Of a stretch of 40,941 bases of DNA, positions 16,698 through 25,318 are shown one piece after another. The notes under the pieces were generated by a model, which searched no databases, was not told the origin of the DNA, and worked only from the letters and a program-made list of their open reading frames with translations. The DNA is from Natronobiforma cellulositropha (GTDB lineage: Archaea > Halobacteriota > Halobacteria > Halobacteriales > Natrialbaceae): assembly GCF_025629245.1 (NCBI RefSeq), contig NZ_JANZXN010000025.1, positions 1 through 40,941 on the forward strand. The letters are read 5' to 3'. A program made the translations under genes and the position numbers. Every line of letters starts with the position of its first letter. Within the stretch, counting starts at the first letter, position 1.

Positions 16698-17111
16698 TCA
16701 GAGACCGACGTTGAGCGCGTACGGCCACGTCGTGTTCGCGAGCACGACGAACGCGAGCGCACCACCGCCACCGTAGATATTCTTGAGGAAACTCGTGAGT
16801 TCGGTCTGGGCCGTCTCGCCCTCGGCGTTCCAGAAGTCGTGCATCGTCACTGCCGAGACGAACAGAAAGAGCGCCAGTGCGCCAGCGCCGACCATCGGCA
16901 GTACGCCGAGAACGATCGAGAGTCCACCGAAGACCAGAAGCACACCGCTCGAGAGGACCGCGAGTTTCGGTGCGGGCAGTCCCTTGTACGCCGCGTACTC
17001 GGTCATCGAATCGGTATCGAGGAAGTGATTCACACCGAGGAAGACGAAGATGCCGCCGAAGAGCACGCGCGCGAGTGCGAAGAGAACGTCCACACCGGTC
17101 GCCTCGAACAT
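16698..17111 (-). CDS. DoxX-family membrane protein
   Basis: A 137-residue integral membrane protein with four hydrophobic segments. The DoxX pattern is visible: an N-terminal R-V-L-F-G-G-I-F-V-F-L-G-V-N-H-F helix, then G-L-P-A-P, a G-G-L-S-I-V-L-G helix and the M-H-D-F-W block. DoxX proteins occur in terminal oxidase or sulfur-compound systems and as small redox-linked membrane proteins; the precise role here is unknown. Upstream on its strand, a T-G-T-T-A-T-G-G element and a further TATA-like A-C-A-T-A-T-A-G (about 17203-17210) are candidates for the promoter. Confidence 0.85.
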   Translation of the reverse strand: MFEATGVDVLFALARVLFGGIFVFLGVNHFLDTDSMTEYAAYKGLPAPKLAVLSSGVLLVFGGLSIVLGVLPMVGAGALALFLFVSAVTMHDFWNAEGETAQTELTSFLKNIYGGGGALAFVVLANTTWPYALNVGL

Positions 17112-17332
17112 CAGGCCGACACCTCGCTCGAGCCATCACTATCGTCACACTGCCATAACATTCTGTTACCTGCTTGCATTACAGTACCAGCTACGAAGCC
17201 GTCAGTACATATAGCCTCGCGGACACGAGCGACACCGGTAGACGCGGCCGTCACCGGCTGACACCGATGCCTTCGGGAAGAGGTAGCACGCTCGGGCGAC
17301 GAGTCACCGACGGGCCGTACTGCGGCGTCGGA
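17112..17332. other. gene-free interval upstream of doxX-like gene
   Basis: 221 bp between the DoxX start and the end of the next gene. It has a symmetrical TATA-like ACATATAG at about 17203-17210 that could serve either strand. No credible coding frame or tRNA was seen. Confidence 0.4.
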
Positions 17333-17677
17333 TTACGGTCGCATCGTCGCCCACACCGCCGTCAGCGCGAGCAGGACGGCCGGAACGAGCGGTAACACCA
17401 GGAGCGCCACCCAGTAGTTCAGCGTCGGTGGCCACAGCAGAATCGCCAGCGGTGAGCCGACGAACGCGACGAGGATGACGCCGACGAGTACCCAGCCGCG
17501 CCAGCCGAACTCCCGGTCGACGCTCTCGGGGTTGGTCGGACTCTCGAGCCAGTCGGCGTCCTCGGACTCGTCGTCACCGGTCTCGACGCGGTTCCCGTCC
17601 GCATCGAACGCCCCCGGCTCGTGGACGTAGCCGCCGTCGTTCGCGCTCATTGTCGGGGGTTGTGACTGTGACGCCAT
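17333..17677 (-). CDS. small membrane protein, unknown function
   Basis: A protein of about 114 residues with a polar acidic N-terminal half (G-D-D-E-S-E-D-A-D-W) followed by two closely spaced membrane helices (W-V-L-V-G-V-I-L-V-A-F-V-G-S-P-L-A-I-L-L and Y-W-V-A-L-L-V-L-P-L-V-P-A-V-L-L-A). Two start codons are possible, ATG at 17677 and ATG at 17650; the longer is chosen because no ribosome site favours either. It lies 27 bp downstream of the oxidoreductase gene on the same strand and is probably co-transcribed. No recognised family. Confidence 0.7.
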   Translation of the reverse strand: MASQSQPPTMSANDGGYVHEPGAFDADGNRVETGDDESEDADWLESPTNPESVDREFGWRGWVLVGVILVAFVGSPLAILLWPPTLNYWVALLVLPLVPAVLLALTAVWATMRP

Positions 17678-17704
17678 AGCGCTCACGGTTCGACTGCCCC
17701 GTGT

Positions 17705-18745
17705 TCACAGCTCGCGATCCGGCCTGAGGACGACCTTGCCGAATCCCTCGCGCTCCTCGAGCAGGCGGTGGGCGCGTGCGGACTCGCTCATCGGGAGCAC
17801 CTCGCGAATCGCGGGTTCGAACGTGCCGTCCCAGACGAGCGCCATCACGTCGTCGACCTGCCCGGGTGTCGCCATCGTCGAGCCGAGAATCGAGAGGCTG
17901 TTCCAGAAGACTCTGGGAACGTCCGTCTCCGGCCGCCGGCCGGCCGTCGCGCCGCAGGTGACGAGACGGCCGCCCTTCGCGAGCGCGCGTACGGATTCGT
18001 CCCAAGTCTCGCCGCCGACGTGGTCGACGACGACGTCGACGCCCCGGCCGTCGGTCTCCTCGCGCACCCAGTCGGCGACACCCCCGGTCTCGTAGTCGAA
18101 GACGTGATCGGCACCGTGCTCGCGCGCGTAATCGAGTTTCTTCGCGCTGCTCGCGGTCGCGAACACCTCCGCGCCCGCGTGAGCGGCGATCTGGAGCGCG
18201 GCGTGGCCGACACCGCCGCTGGCCCCGAGGACGAGCACCGACTCGCCCGGGCGAACCTCGGCGCGCTCGATCAGCATCCGCCAGGCGGTCTGGAAGACGA
18301 GCGTCGCCGATCCCGCGACCGCCCACTCGACACCGTCGGGGACCGGAATCAGGTTGTCCTCGGGGACGACCGCCTCTTCGGCGTGGACGCCCCTGACGTG
18401 TTCGCCGATGATGTGGAAGTCGACACACAGCGGCGCGTCGCCGTCGCGACAGAACTCGCAGGTGCCGCAGGCGACGCCCGCCGAGACCGCCACGCGGTCG
18501 CCGACCGCGAAGCGGGTGACCTCCTCGCCAACCGCCTCGACGACGCCCGCCGCGTCGCTCCCCGGGACGTGCGGTAACTCGAGGTCGAGCCCCGGTAACC
18601 CGCGTCGAACCCAGACGTCGAGGTGGTTCAGCGCACCCGCTTTCACCGCGAAGCGGACGTCGGTCGGTCCCACCTCGGGAACCGGATACTCGCCGTACTC
18701 GACGTACTCCGTCCCGCCGTGGCCGGTGATCGTCACCGCGTGCAT
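17705..18745 (-). CDS. zinc-binding alcohol dehydrogenase / quinone oxidoreductase-family protein
   Basis: A 346-residue medium-chain dehydrogenase. The nucleotide-binding motif G-A-S-G-G-V-G-H-A-A-L-Q-I-A is visible, and the four structural-zinc Cys are in C-G-T-C-E-F-C followed by P-L-C. The usual catalytic-zinc Cys near residue 40 is replaced: A-L-N-H-L-D-V-W has Asn, as in the zinc-binding quinone-oxidoreductase subgroup. NAD(P)H-dependent reduction of quinones, enones or similar compounds is expected. Substrate unknown. The start at 18745 gives a normal N-terminus (M-H-A-V-T-I). Confidence 0.88.
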   Translation of the reverse strand: MHAVTITGHGGTEYVEYGEYPVPEVGPTDVRFAVKAGALNHLDVWVRRGLPGLDLELPHVPGSDAAGVVEAVGEEVTRFAVGDRVAVSAGVACGTCEFCRDGDAPLCVDFHIIGEHVRGVHAEEAVVPEDNLIPVPDGVEWAVAGSATLVFQTAWRMLIERAEVRPGESVLVLGASGGVGHAALQIAAHAGAEVFATASSAKKLDYAREHGADHVFDYETGGVADWVREETDGRGVDVVVDHVGGETWDESVRALAKGGRLVTCGATAGRRPETDVPRVFWNSLSILGSTMATPGQVDDVMALVWDGTFEPAIREVLPMSESARAHRLLEEREGFGKVVLRPDREL

Positions 18746-18808
18746 ACGCGAGCGTCGACCCGTGTCGACAAAACACCACGGGCGAAAACAGGTTGGGCGG
18801 GCGTCCGT

Positions 18809-19672
18809 TCAAGCGCGCCCGACGGCCAGGATGTGATTCGCCCAGTCGACGACCGCGGGGTCCGTCCGCAGCGGCGCGAGCGCTCGTTCGGCCAGCTCGA
18901 CCGCCGCGTCGGTGCGCTCCTCGCGCGGGATTCGTTCGCCAACGTTCGCTCCAACGCTCTCGAGACCGACCAGACGTTCGACGGTCAGGCCTGCGTCCGT
19001 CAGCGCCGCCTCGAGTTCCGCCGCGCGGAAGAAGTGACACTCGACGAAGGTCGGCTCCTGGAAGTAGTCGGCGGCGAGCTCTCGGCTGTAGGTGCCGGAG
19101 TCGAGTATCTCGGCGAGTACGGGGTAGTAGGCCGGATCCTCGAGTAGGTTCTGGACGACCGCCAGCCGCCCCATCACGGAGACGAAGACCGGTGCTCCCG
19201 GCCTGGCGACGCGCTCGAGTTCGGCGAGTGCCCGACGCCGCTCGGCGTCGTCGACGACGTGGGAGAGGGGACCACCGGTACAGAGTACCGCGTCGGCCGC
19301 CTCGCTCGCGACCGGGAGCGCGCGGAGGTCACCGCGGTGGACGCTGGCGCAGCCGTCGACCTCGTGTTCGTGCACCTTCTCGCGGGCGATCTCACACTGG
19401 CGGGCGCTGCTGTCGACGAGCGTCACGTCGTAGCCACGTGCTGCGAGCCAGACGGTGTAGCGGCCCGCACCACCGCCGACGTCGACGACGCTGGGGACCG
19501 GAGAGCCATCTGACGGCGGTGGCGGGAGGAACCGCTCGAGTTCGGCGACCGTGCCGCGAAACTCGAGGACGCCCCCGAGCGTCGCCTCCAGGCGGTCCCA
19601 CTCGTCGTGGCCGTACTCGTCGTAGTACCGTCGTGGATCGAGGTGTGGATGCGGCCGTCGTTCGTCGCCCAT
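18809..19672 (-). CDS. class I SAM-dependent methyltransferase
   Basis: A 287-residue Rossmann-fold methyltransferase. Motif I is V-V-D-V-G-G-G-A-G-R-Y (residues about 62-72), followed by V-T-L-V-D-S-S-A and the D-A-V-L-C-T-G-G-P-L-S-H segment. The C-terminal third has F-F-R-A-A-E-L-E-A-A-L-T-D-A-G-L, typical of small-molecule or coenzyme methyltransferases. Substrate unknown. The start is the ATG at 19672 (M-G-D-E-R-R-P-H); an upstream GTG at 19690 adds six residues and is less likely. It sits 63 bp upstream of the oxidoreductase on the same strand. Confidence 0.88.
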   Translation of the reverse strand: MGDERRPHPHLDPRRYYDEYGHDEWDRLEATLGGVLEFRGTVAELERFLPPPPSDGSPVPSVVDVGGGAGRYTVWLAARGYDVTLVDSSARQCEIAREKVHEHEVDGCASVHRGDLRALPVASEAADAVLCTGGPLSHVVDDAERRRALAELERVARPGAPVFVSVMGRLAVVQNLLEDPAYYPVLAEILDSGTYSRELAADYFQEPTFVECHFFRAAELEAALTDAGLTVERLVGLESVGANVGERIPREERTDAAVELAERALAPLRTDPAVVDWANHILAVGRA

Positions 19673-19840
19673 ACTAGTGGACAGTCCCACCGTCTCACTT
19701 GGACGTTCGCGTGGTGTGTGGGCTGTTAGCGTACGCTCGCGTGGCGTGTGAGTGCTGCTCGAGTCAGTATCGAAACGGTCTCACTCTCGAGTACTGGTGG
19801 TCGCTATTGGCCGAGAGTGCGTTCTCGTCGCGAGGTGGCG

Positions 19841-20242
19841 TTATCGCGCCGACGTACGGTCGTCCATTCGTGCGCAGTACGCATCGAGGTCTTCGCGGCC
19901 GTGCTCGTCGAGCGTGGGACCGGCTTCGTCCGTCTCGAGCGGCGAGTCGTACTCGACGCGGACGGTCGGCGCACCGCCATCGGGAGTCTCGTCGACGAAG
20001 GTCACGTTCGCCATCGCACTCGAGAACCGGAACCGGGTGACGCCGGCGTCGATGGCTCCTTCGACTGCCGATCCCGACACCGTCGCACACTCGCGCGGGT
20101 CGCCGACGGCTTCGATCTCGCCGCCGACGGTGATCTCGTAGCTCACGGGGTAGCCCTGTCCTTCGATCGTGAGGAGGTTCGGGAGTCGCGAGGAGGTCCT
20201 GTGTGAGTCTGTTCGCTTCTGTACCGGCGTGTCGCGTGCCAT
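19841..20242 (-). CDS. hypothetical haloarchaeal protein with a beta-rich domain
   Basis: A 133-residue soluble protein. The central part (L-T-I-E-G-Q-G-Y-P-V-S-Y-E-I-T-V-G-G-E, then V-S-G-S-A-V-E-G-A-I and R-F-R-F-S-S) resembles a beta-domain I have seen near the C-terminus of haloarchaeal secreted proteins, but here it stands alone, without signal peptide. Function unknown. A TATA-like element (CTTATGTA on the minus strand, about 20269-20276) is some 30 nt before the ATG, supporting the start at 20242. The interval down to the methyltransferase (19673-19840) has an imperfect direct repeat but no gene. Confidence 0.7.
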   Translation of the reverse strand: MARDTPVQKRTDSHRTSSRLPNLLTIEGQGYPVSYEITVGGEIEAVGDPRECATVSGSAVEGAIDAGVTRFRFSSAMANVTFVDETPDGGAPTVRVEYDSPLETDEAGPTLDEHGREDLDAYCARMDDRTSAR

Positions 20243-20688
20243 ACGACTCGCTAACGACCGTGGCAGTACATAAGCTTTCTAGTCGGGGTTCTGATACAAA
20301 CTGTGACTGTCTCTCGACCGTGTACGAGTATGGTGATCGCTTCCGAACGGCGAGGTGGTTCCGGGGTGATCGAAACGGACCGCCGGGTGGCCGTTCGGAA
20401 GGGCCGAATCGCTCGATACCGCGACTGAGAACGCAGGGTGTAGACGCGAGCCGTGTGCCTGGGCCCGCGTCGGAACGGAATCGACGATGTGGCAGTGGTG
20501 GGGTTGGGTGTGTTGTGGGTGTGCTGTGGAAGTCACGGGTCCGGGTGCCTCGAGACGGACCGCCGTCGACCTCCATCGACGACTGGGCGAGGTAACTACT
20601 TCAACGGGGGAGACGGTACAGCGTTCTTATACCGGATTATCGGCCACTTTAGCCCGATTTAGCCGAGCGAAATCGGTCGCGAGACCGT
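20243..20688. other. 446-bp interval without a credible gene; inverted repeats present
   Basis: The interval separates divergently read 19841-20242 from the end of the DUF7126-like gene. It contains an 11-bp inverted repeat (TTCCGAACGGC at 20341-20351 and GCCGTTCGGAA at 20390-20400), a TATA-like CTTATAC near 20633-20640 on the plus strand with no gene behind it, and overlapping hairpins at its right end. Open frames exist but their composition is not haloarchaeal. A small RNA is possible and unproven. Confidence 0.4.
20654..20687 (-). terminator. overlapping hairpins just after the DUF7126-like gene
   Basis: Read on the minus strand, CGGTC TCGC GACCG (20674-20687) begins one base after the stop codon at 20689, and CCGATTT/AAATCGG arms (20654-20660 and 20670-20676) form a second stem sharing bases with it. 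The two stems exclude each other. This could stop the guaA-DUF7126 transcript or protect its end; there is no strong T-run. Confidence 0.35.
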
Positions 20689-21045
20689 TCAGAAACCGGT
20701 TGCAGCCAACTCTTCGGCAACAATTTCCGCATCGACGAGTCGCGGGTCGATCGCGAGGTCGAGTTGGCCCCTGACGAACTCCGGAACCGTGTTGCGGTCG
20801 TAGACGACCGTCCGCAACTCGTCGGTCAGGTCTTTGACGATCGGAATCGTCGTCGCTTCGGCGACGTCGGTCAGGACGTAGAGGTCGGCCTCGACGATGC
20901 CCGCTTCCTCGAGCACCGGTCTCGAGAGCGGTCCGTCGACGCGCGTGACGCGCAGGCCCTCGCTCTCGAGTGCGTCGGCGATGGCGTCCTCGTCGGGTCC
21001 GGCGACGACCGCGCGGGTCGGTCCTGTGGTGGTGGTGTCGCTCAC
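20689..21045 (-). CDS. DUF7126-like protein (haloarchaeal, guaA neighbour)
   Basis: A 118-residue protein with a small Rossmann-like fold (A-V-V-A-G-P-D-E-D-A-I-A-D-A-L near the N-terminus, then D-L-Y-V-L-T-D). I recognise it as the short protein, now DUF7126 as far as I recall, that has often been mislabelled CTP synthetase because it accompanies GMP/CTP synthesis genes. It starts at a GTG (21043-21045), 4 bp after the guaA stop, so it is almost certainly co-translated with it. Function unknown. Confidence 0.75.
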   Translation of the reverse strand: MSDTTTTGPTRAVVAGPDEDAIADALESEGLRVTRVDGPLSRPVLEEAGIVEADLYVLTDVAEATTIPIVKDLTDELRTVVYDRNTVPEFVRGQLDLAIDPRLVDAEIVAEELAATGF

Positions 21046-21049
21046 GGTC

Positions 21050-21967
21050 TCACTCGTACTCGATCGTCGCCGGCGGTTTGTGCGTCACGTCGTAGACGAC
21101 GCGGGCGACGTTCTCGTTCGTCCCGGTGATACGGCTCTGGATCCGCTGGAGGGTCTCCCAGTCGAGTTCCTGTGCGCGGGCGGTCATCCCGTCTCTCGAC
21201 TCGACCGAGCGGACGGCGACGATCCAGCCGTGGACGCGGTTGTCGCCCTTGACGCCGGTCGCCTTGCCGACCACCGCCGCGAGCGCCTGCCAGGGGTCGT
21301 ACTCCTCGAGTTCGTCCTCGACGACGTGGCAGGCGTCGCGAGCGACCTCGAGTTTCTCCTCGGTGACCTCGCCGATGACGCGGACGGCGAGACCGGGACC
21401 GGGGAACGGCATGCGTTCGGCGACGAGTTCGTCGAGACCGAGCGCGCGGGCGACCTCGCGGACCTCGTCTTTGTAGAGGTCGCGAACCGGTTCGACGATG
21501 CCCTCGAAGTCGACGACGTCGGGGAGACCGCCGACGTTGTGGTGGGACTTGATTCCCCCTTCGCTCTCGATGCGGTCGGGGTAGATCGTCCCCTGGACGA
21601 GGTAGTCGGCACCCGCCTCGCGGGCCTCGCGTTCGAACTCGCGGATGAACTGCTCGCCGATGACCGCGCGTTTCTCCTCGGGGTCGGTGACGCCGGCGAG
21701 CGCCTCGAGGAAGCGCTCTTTCGCGTCGACGACGACGAGCGACTCCATGTAGGCGAAGGTCTCCTCGATCTGGGCGGTCTCGCCCTTGCGCATCAGGCCG
21801 GTGTCGACGTAGACGGGGGTCAGTCGGTCGCCGATGGCCTCGTAGGCGAGCGCCGCTGCCACCGACGAGTCGACCCCGCCGGAGAGGGCGATCACGGCGT
21901 CTGCGTCGCCGATCTCGTCGCCGATTTCGGCGACGGCGTCGGTGACGAACGTCTCGGTCTCGACCAT
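21050..21967 (-). CDS. guaAB: GMP synthase subunit B (ATP-pyrophosphatase)
   Basis: A 305-residue ATP-pyrophosphatase subunit that adenylates XMP and aminates it to GMP with ammonia from a separate glutaminase subunit, the split archaeal arrangement. The PP-loop is [12 protein letters not shown] near residue 30, and the dimerisation domain has the conserved [12 protein letters not shown] and the terminal K-P-P-A-T-I-E-Y-E. The start at 21967 (M-V-E-T-E-T-F) has a ribosome site; an upstream extension is not credible. The glutaminase subunit is not in this window. Confidence 0.96.
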   Translation of the reverse strand: MVETETFVTDAVAEIGDEIGDADAVIALSGGVDSSVAAALAYEAIGDRLTPVYVDTGLMRKGETAQIEETFAYMESLVVVDAKERFLEALAGVTDPEEKRAVIGEQFIREFEREAREAGADYLVQGTIYPDRIESEGGIKSHHNVGGLPDVVDFEGIVEPVRDLYKDEVREVARALGLDELVAERMPFPGPGLAVRVIGEVTEEKLEVARDACHVVEDELEEYDPWQALAAVVGKATGVKGDNRVHGWIVAVRSVESRDGMTARAQELDWETLQRIQSRITGTNENVARVVYDVTHKPPATIEYE

Positions 21968-21989
21968 CAGGCGGACACCTCCGCACGGT
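21968..21989 (-). promoter_or_regulatory. ribosome site of guaA subunit B inside a small hairpin
   Basis: On the minus strand GGAGGTG (21976-21982) lies about 8 nt before the ATG. The sequence GCGGA GGTG TCCGC places most of it in a 5-bp stem and 4-nt loop, so the ribosome site may be partly hidden. This could be coincidence. Confidence 0.35.
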
Positions 21990-22226
21990 GATCGGGCTGG
22001 AACAGTGAGCGTGCCTCCTGCTGACGGAGATGACCGGGACCGCAAGAATCGTATTCGATCGACATACGCCCTCTCTGTGAGGACGGGGCAAAACGGTTGC
22101 GAATCCGTGACTCGAGCGTCTCGCCTGCCAGATGTCCGGCCGCCTCGTACGGTCTCTTGTGATTCGTCAGCCGGTGGTCGCTCGACCGGGAAGCGATCAC
22201 CGGCTGAAACGGTACCAGGATCCGTA

Positions 22227-23249
22227 TCAGAGGTGTTCGAAGAGGCTCACGACGTCGGCGAAGCCGACTGAGCCGTCTGCACTGAAGTCGAACGCCGAGA
22301 CGTTGTTCTGGACTGCTGGTTCGTCCAGGTGCTCGAAGAACGTCACGACGTCGTTGAAGCCAACCTGGCCGTTACCGGTCACGTCGTAGTATCGCTCGCT
22401 GCCGTCGTAGGGCTGGGGCTCGTAGCCGTTCAGTTCGATCGAGTCGTCGTCGTCTCGCTGGACCATCGCCTCGGCGAGATCCTGTCCGAGAACCGGGCTG
22501 CTCGTGTAGGCGCCGTGGTTCGAGACGGCGTCGGTAACGTCGACGTCCGTGTACGTGTGCGGCGTCGCCGATGGGTCCAGAGCACCTTCGGCACCGAGTG
22601 CGGTATCGTCTGTGCCACCGAAGTCTCCTCGAATAACGTCGTCGTTCTCGGAGTAGTAGTTCCGAACCTCGCGAGCGTGCGCTGCGATGGCGTCGTACCA
22701 GCGGCCACCTTCGGTGACGGTCGAGCCATCGGCGGGGATGCCAAGCGGTGAGACGGTGTCGACGACGTACCCCTCGTCCAGGGCGGCGAGTGAATCGAGA
22801 GCAACCCGGCCGCCCAACGAGTGGCCGACGAGCCGAATCGACCCGCCACCCTCGTCAGTGACTGCCTGGATGAGCGGTGCGAGCTCGGCGCCGGCAGCCG
22901 CCCCATCCTCGAGTACTGCGTTGGCGTCGGGGTTGCTGGCGTCCCACACGAGAGCGACCGTCCTGTCGGCTTCGTAGCCACCGGCTGCGAGGGAATCGGC
23001 CAGCGCTGCTGCCTGGTCTGGCCCGGCGCTGCTGCCGAACCACCCGTGTACGAAGATCAGCAGTTCGTCGACGACAGGAAGTGCCGGGTCCACAGACTCA
23101 CGGAGGTCCAGAACGACTGGTTCGTCGGTCTGTGCAGCGACCGAACTCGCCGTTCCAGCTCCGGTAGCGGCGAGACCACCCGCACCGAGGCTACGGAGGA
23201 CAGCCCGCCGATCGACGAGCTCACGCGACGAGATCCGATGTCGAGACAT
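22227..23249 (-). CDS. secreted alpha/beta hydrolase with dockerin-like C-terminal domain
   Basis: A 340-residue secreted enzyme. The twin-arginine signal (D-R-R-A-V-L-R-S-L, residues 13-21) is followed by a serine hydrolase domain: L-I-F-V-H-G-W near 64-70, nucleophile Ser144 in G-H-S-L-G-G and a candidate His245 in S-N-H-G-A-Y-T. Residues 288-340 are a dockerin-like pair of calcium loops ([12 protein letters not shown] and [12 protein letters not shown]). Substrate (ester or lipid) unknown. The same C-terminal domain occurs in the adjacent GH43 enzyme. The start at 23249 fits the signal peptide. It lies between guaA and pyrG, where an insertion of secreted genes is out of place. Confidence 0.88.
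   Translation of the reverse strand: MSRHRISSRELVDRRAVLRSLGAGGLAATGAGTASSVAAQTDEPVVLDLRESVDPALPVVDELLIFVHGWFGSSAGPDQAAALADSLAAGGYEADRTVALVWDASNPDANAVLEDGAAAGAELAPLIQAVTDEGGGSIRLVGHSLGGRVALDSLAALDEGYVVDTVSPLGIPADGSTVTEGGRWYDAIAAHAREVRNYYSENDDVIRGDFGGTDDTALGAEGALDPSATPHTYTDVDVTDAVSNHGAYTSSPVLGQDLAEAMVQRDDDDSIELNGYEPQPYDGSERYYDVTGNGQVGFNDVVTFFEHLDEPAVQNNVSAFDFSADGSVGFADVVSLFEHL
22284..22391 (-). repeat. dockerin-like DNA duplicate, copy A (hydrolase gene)
   Basis: About 108 bases, nearly identical to 23427-23534 (offset 1143, same strand), encoding the first calcium loop and linker of both dockerin-like domains. The flanking parts of the two domains have diverged. Confidence 0.8.
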
Positions 23250-23369
23250 GGTCTCTACACTACTGTGAATGTATTTAACACTCAGGGTTCGTCGAATCCC
23301 CACATCCGTGCCAGATGGTGAAATGGGACGAGGCGATCATCGCCTCGAGCCGGGATCGCGCAGACGTGC

Positions 23370-25163
23370 TCAGATCCCTTCGAACAGCGCGATGACGTCG
23401 GTGAAGCCAATATCGCCGGTGTCGCCGAAGTCGAACGCCGAGACGTTGTTCTGGACTGCAGGCTCGTCCAGGTGCTCGAAGAACGTCACGACGTCGTTGA
23501 ACCCCACCTGGCCGTTGCCGGTGACGTCGCGGTAGCGGCCGTCACCGTCGAGGTCACGCGCGGTGTACCCGTTGAGTTCGATGCCGTCGGTCTCCGCGTC
23601 GACGGGGACGACGTGCCAGCGCTGGTGGTCACCCCCGTTGTCCGTCCACTGCCTGACGTTCGCCCCGCTCTCGGTTGAGACCTCTGCAACCTCGGCGATG
23701 CTGGCGCTACAGGCGTTCTCGAGGCGGTACGCCCCGTCACCCTCCTCGAAGAGGAACCACCGCTGGGTCGGGTGACTGTGCCAGGGCCACTGCTGGATGT
23801 CCGCGCCGTCGCTGGTGCTGGCTTCGGCGACCTCGAGTGCCAGTCCGCTCTCGAGGTTCGCGATGTGGTACTCCCCGCCGTCCAGCCGCGTCACCTGCCA
23901 CTCGATCGGTGAGTCGGTGTCGGCCGTCGTGACGACCGCGCTCGCACCTTCGTCCGAGCCGTCGGTTCCGAGATAGTGCTCACTGTAGCCGTTTACGATG
24001 TGGTAGGTGCCGTCGCTGACGGGGGCGGGACGCTGGCCCAGGTTCGGAACGGGTGAGCGCAGACTCGGCGTCTCGTCGCCGCCGATCACCGGCCAGCCGT
24101 CGGCCGTCCAGTAGAGTCGGTCCACGAACAGCTGTCGTGCGGGCGGCCAGCCGTACTCGTCGGCGAACTCCGGTCCCTCGGTGTCGTAGGCGTGATAGAG
24201 GAACCAGTACGTGCCGTCGTCGTCGACGGTCACGTCGCCGTGACCCGGCCCGACGAAGCGCTCGCTGTCTCCGAGGTGGGTGACGCCCGCGTTCCACTCG
24301 TCGCGCTCGAGCATCGGTGTTCCATCCCGGTCGTAGTACGGCCCGAACAGGTCCTCGGCGCGCCCGACTTCGACTTCGTAGGTGCTCTCGAACCCGTCAC
24401 AGCACCAGCCGGTCGCACCGAAGAAGTACCAGTAGCCGTCGCGGTAGAAGATGGTCGGGCCCTCGTAGGCGTTCCCGACGATCTGGCCGAACGTCTCGGG
24501 CAGGAAGTCCTGCAGGTCGTCGGTGAGTTCGACGTAGTAGACGCCAGCGAAGTTGGCCCAGAAGAGGTAGGGCCGGCCGTCGTACTCGACGAAGTACGGG
24601 TCGATGGTGTTGCCCGGGTAAGGGTGGTCCGGGTTCGAGAAGACCTCTCCGTGGTCGGTGAACGGGCCGTCCGGTGTGTCGGCCGTCGCGACGCCGACGC
24701 CCGGGACGAGGCTGTCGTCGTCGTCCCGTGGCCAGAGTGCGTAGAACAGCACCCACTGGCCGTCGTAGTAGTGGATGTCCGGTGCCCAGACCGAGCCGTA
24801 GAGCCAGCCGGGGCGGGAGTCGAACGCCTCACCTTCGTACGTCCAGTCGACGAGGTCCGGTGAGGAGAGAACCGGTACCAGCCGCTCGCTGGCGTGGCTG
24901 TAGCTCATGTTCGAGGCGTACGCCCACCAGGTTCCATCGTCGTCGCGGTGGACCGTCGGGTCGGCGAAGTCGGGACCGTACAGCGGGTTCTCGAAGTGCG
25001 TCTCCTCGTCGTTCGTCGCCGATGCCGTCCCGACCGACCCGGAGAGGAGCGCCGAGCCGATGGCACCCGCACCGATCGCCCGCAGCAGGTCTCGTCTGCC
25101 GACCGCCTCGCGTACCCTCCGGTCCGGTACGTCCGCCGTCCGCCGTTCGTCGTCAGTTCCCAT
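23370..25163 (-). CDS. secreted GH43-type glycoside hydrolase with ricin-type lectin and dockerin-like domains
   Basis: A 597-residue secreted enzyme. Tat signal (G-R-R-D-L-L near residue 22) precedes a five-bladed GH43 domain: candidate base Asp68 in F-A-D-P-T, pKa-tuning Asp188 in T-I-D-P-Y and acid Glu234 in Y-E-G-P-T-I. Arabinan or xylan-type substrates are typical of GH43; the exact one is not readable. Residues about 395-525 are a ricin-type beta-trefoil lectin with Q-W repeats, and 545-597 are a dockerin-like pair of calcium loops. A TATA-like element (minus strand, ATTAATAC near 25215-25222) lies about 55 nt before the ATG. Placed between guaA and pyrG, it looks like an acquired polysaccharide-degrading gene. 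Confidence 0.9.
   Translation of the reverse strand: MGTDDERRTADVPDRRVREAVGRRDLLRAIGAGAIGSALLSGSVGTASATNDEETHFENPLYGPDFADPTVHRDDDGTWWAYASNMSYSHASERLVPVLSSPDLVDWTYEGEAFDSRPGWLYGSVWAPDIHYYDGQWVLFYALWPRDDDDSLVPGVGVATADTPDGPFTDHGEVFSNPDHPYPGNTIDPYFVEYDGRPYLFWANFAGVYYVELTDDLQDFLPETFGQIVGNAYEGPTIFYRDGYWYFFGATGWCCDGFESTYEVEVGRAEDLFGPYYDRDGTPMLERDEWNAGVTHLGDSERFVGPGHGDVTVDDDGTYWFLYHAYDTEGPEFADEYGWPPARQLFVDRLYWTADGWPVIGGDETPSLRSPVPNLGQRPAPVSDGTYHIVNGYSEHYLGTDGSDEGASAVVTTADTDSPIEWQVTRLDGGEYHIANLESGLALEVAEASTSDGADIQQWPWHSHPTQRWFLFEEGDGAYRLENACSASIAEVAEVSTESGANVRQWTDNGGDHQRWHVVPVDAETDGIELNGYTARDLDGDGRYRDVTGNGQVGFNDVVTFFEHLDEPAVQNNVSAFDFGDTGDIGFTDVIALFEGI
23427..23534 (-). repeat. dockerin-like DNA duplicate, copy B (GH43 gene)
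   Basis: Nearly identical to 22284-22391 in the neighbouring hydrolase gene. High identity at the DNA level between two different enzymes points to recent copying or gene conversion of the domain. Confidence 0.8.
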
Positions 25164-25318
25164 GGTGACCTCTGATACGAAGTGGCATGCCTACACGGCG
25201 TTACTGGCTCTACCGTATTAATTCATGTTACAATTTACTGTATCGAATGTGACCGAGGTCGCCGTGTTCGAGACTGACCCCCTCCGACGCTGACTGGAGA
25301 ACGTGTGTCGACTTCGGC

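Noticed and set aside
17203-17210. Plus-strand reading of the TATA-like ACATATAG as the start of a new gene
   Set aside because: No plus-strand gene follows. It may serve the minus-strand DoxX gene instead, or be chance.
19673-19840. Imperfect direct repeat near the methyltransferase start
   Set aside because: Short and degenerate (about 18 bases with several mismatches); not enough to call an element or site.
20487-20774. 95-residue plus-strand frame in the gene-free interval
   Set aside because: Not acidic, rich in Trp, Cys and Arg near its ends, overlapping the end of a real gene on the other strand; no supporting promoter spacing.
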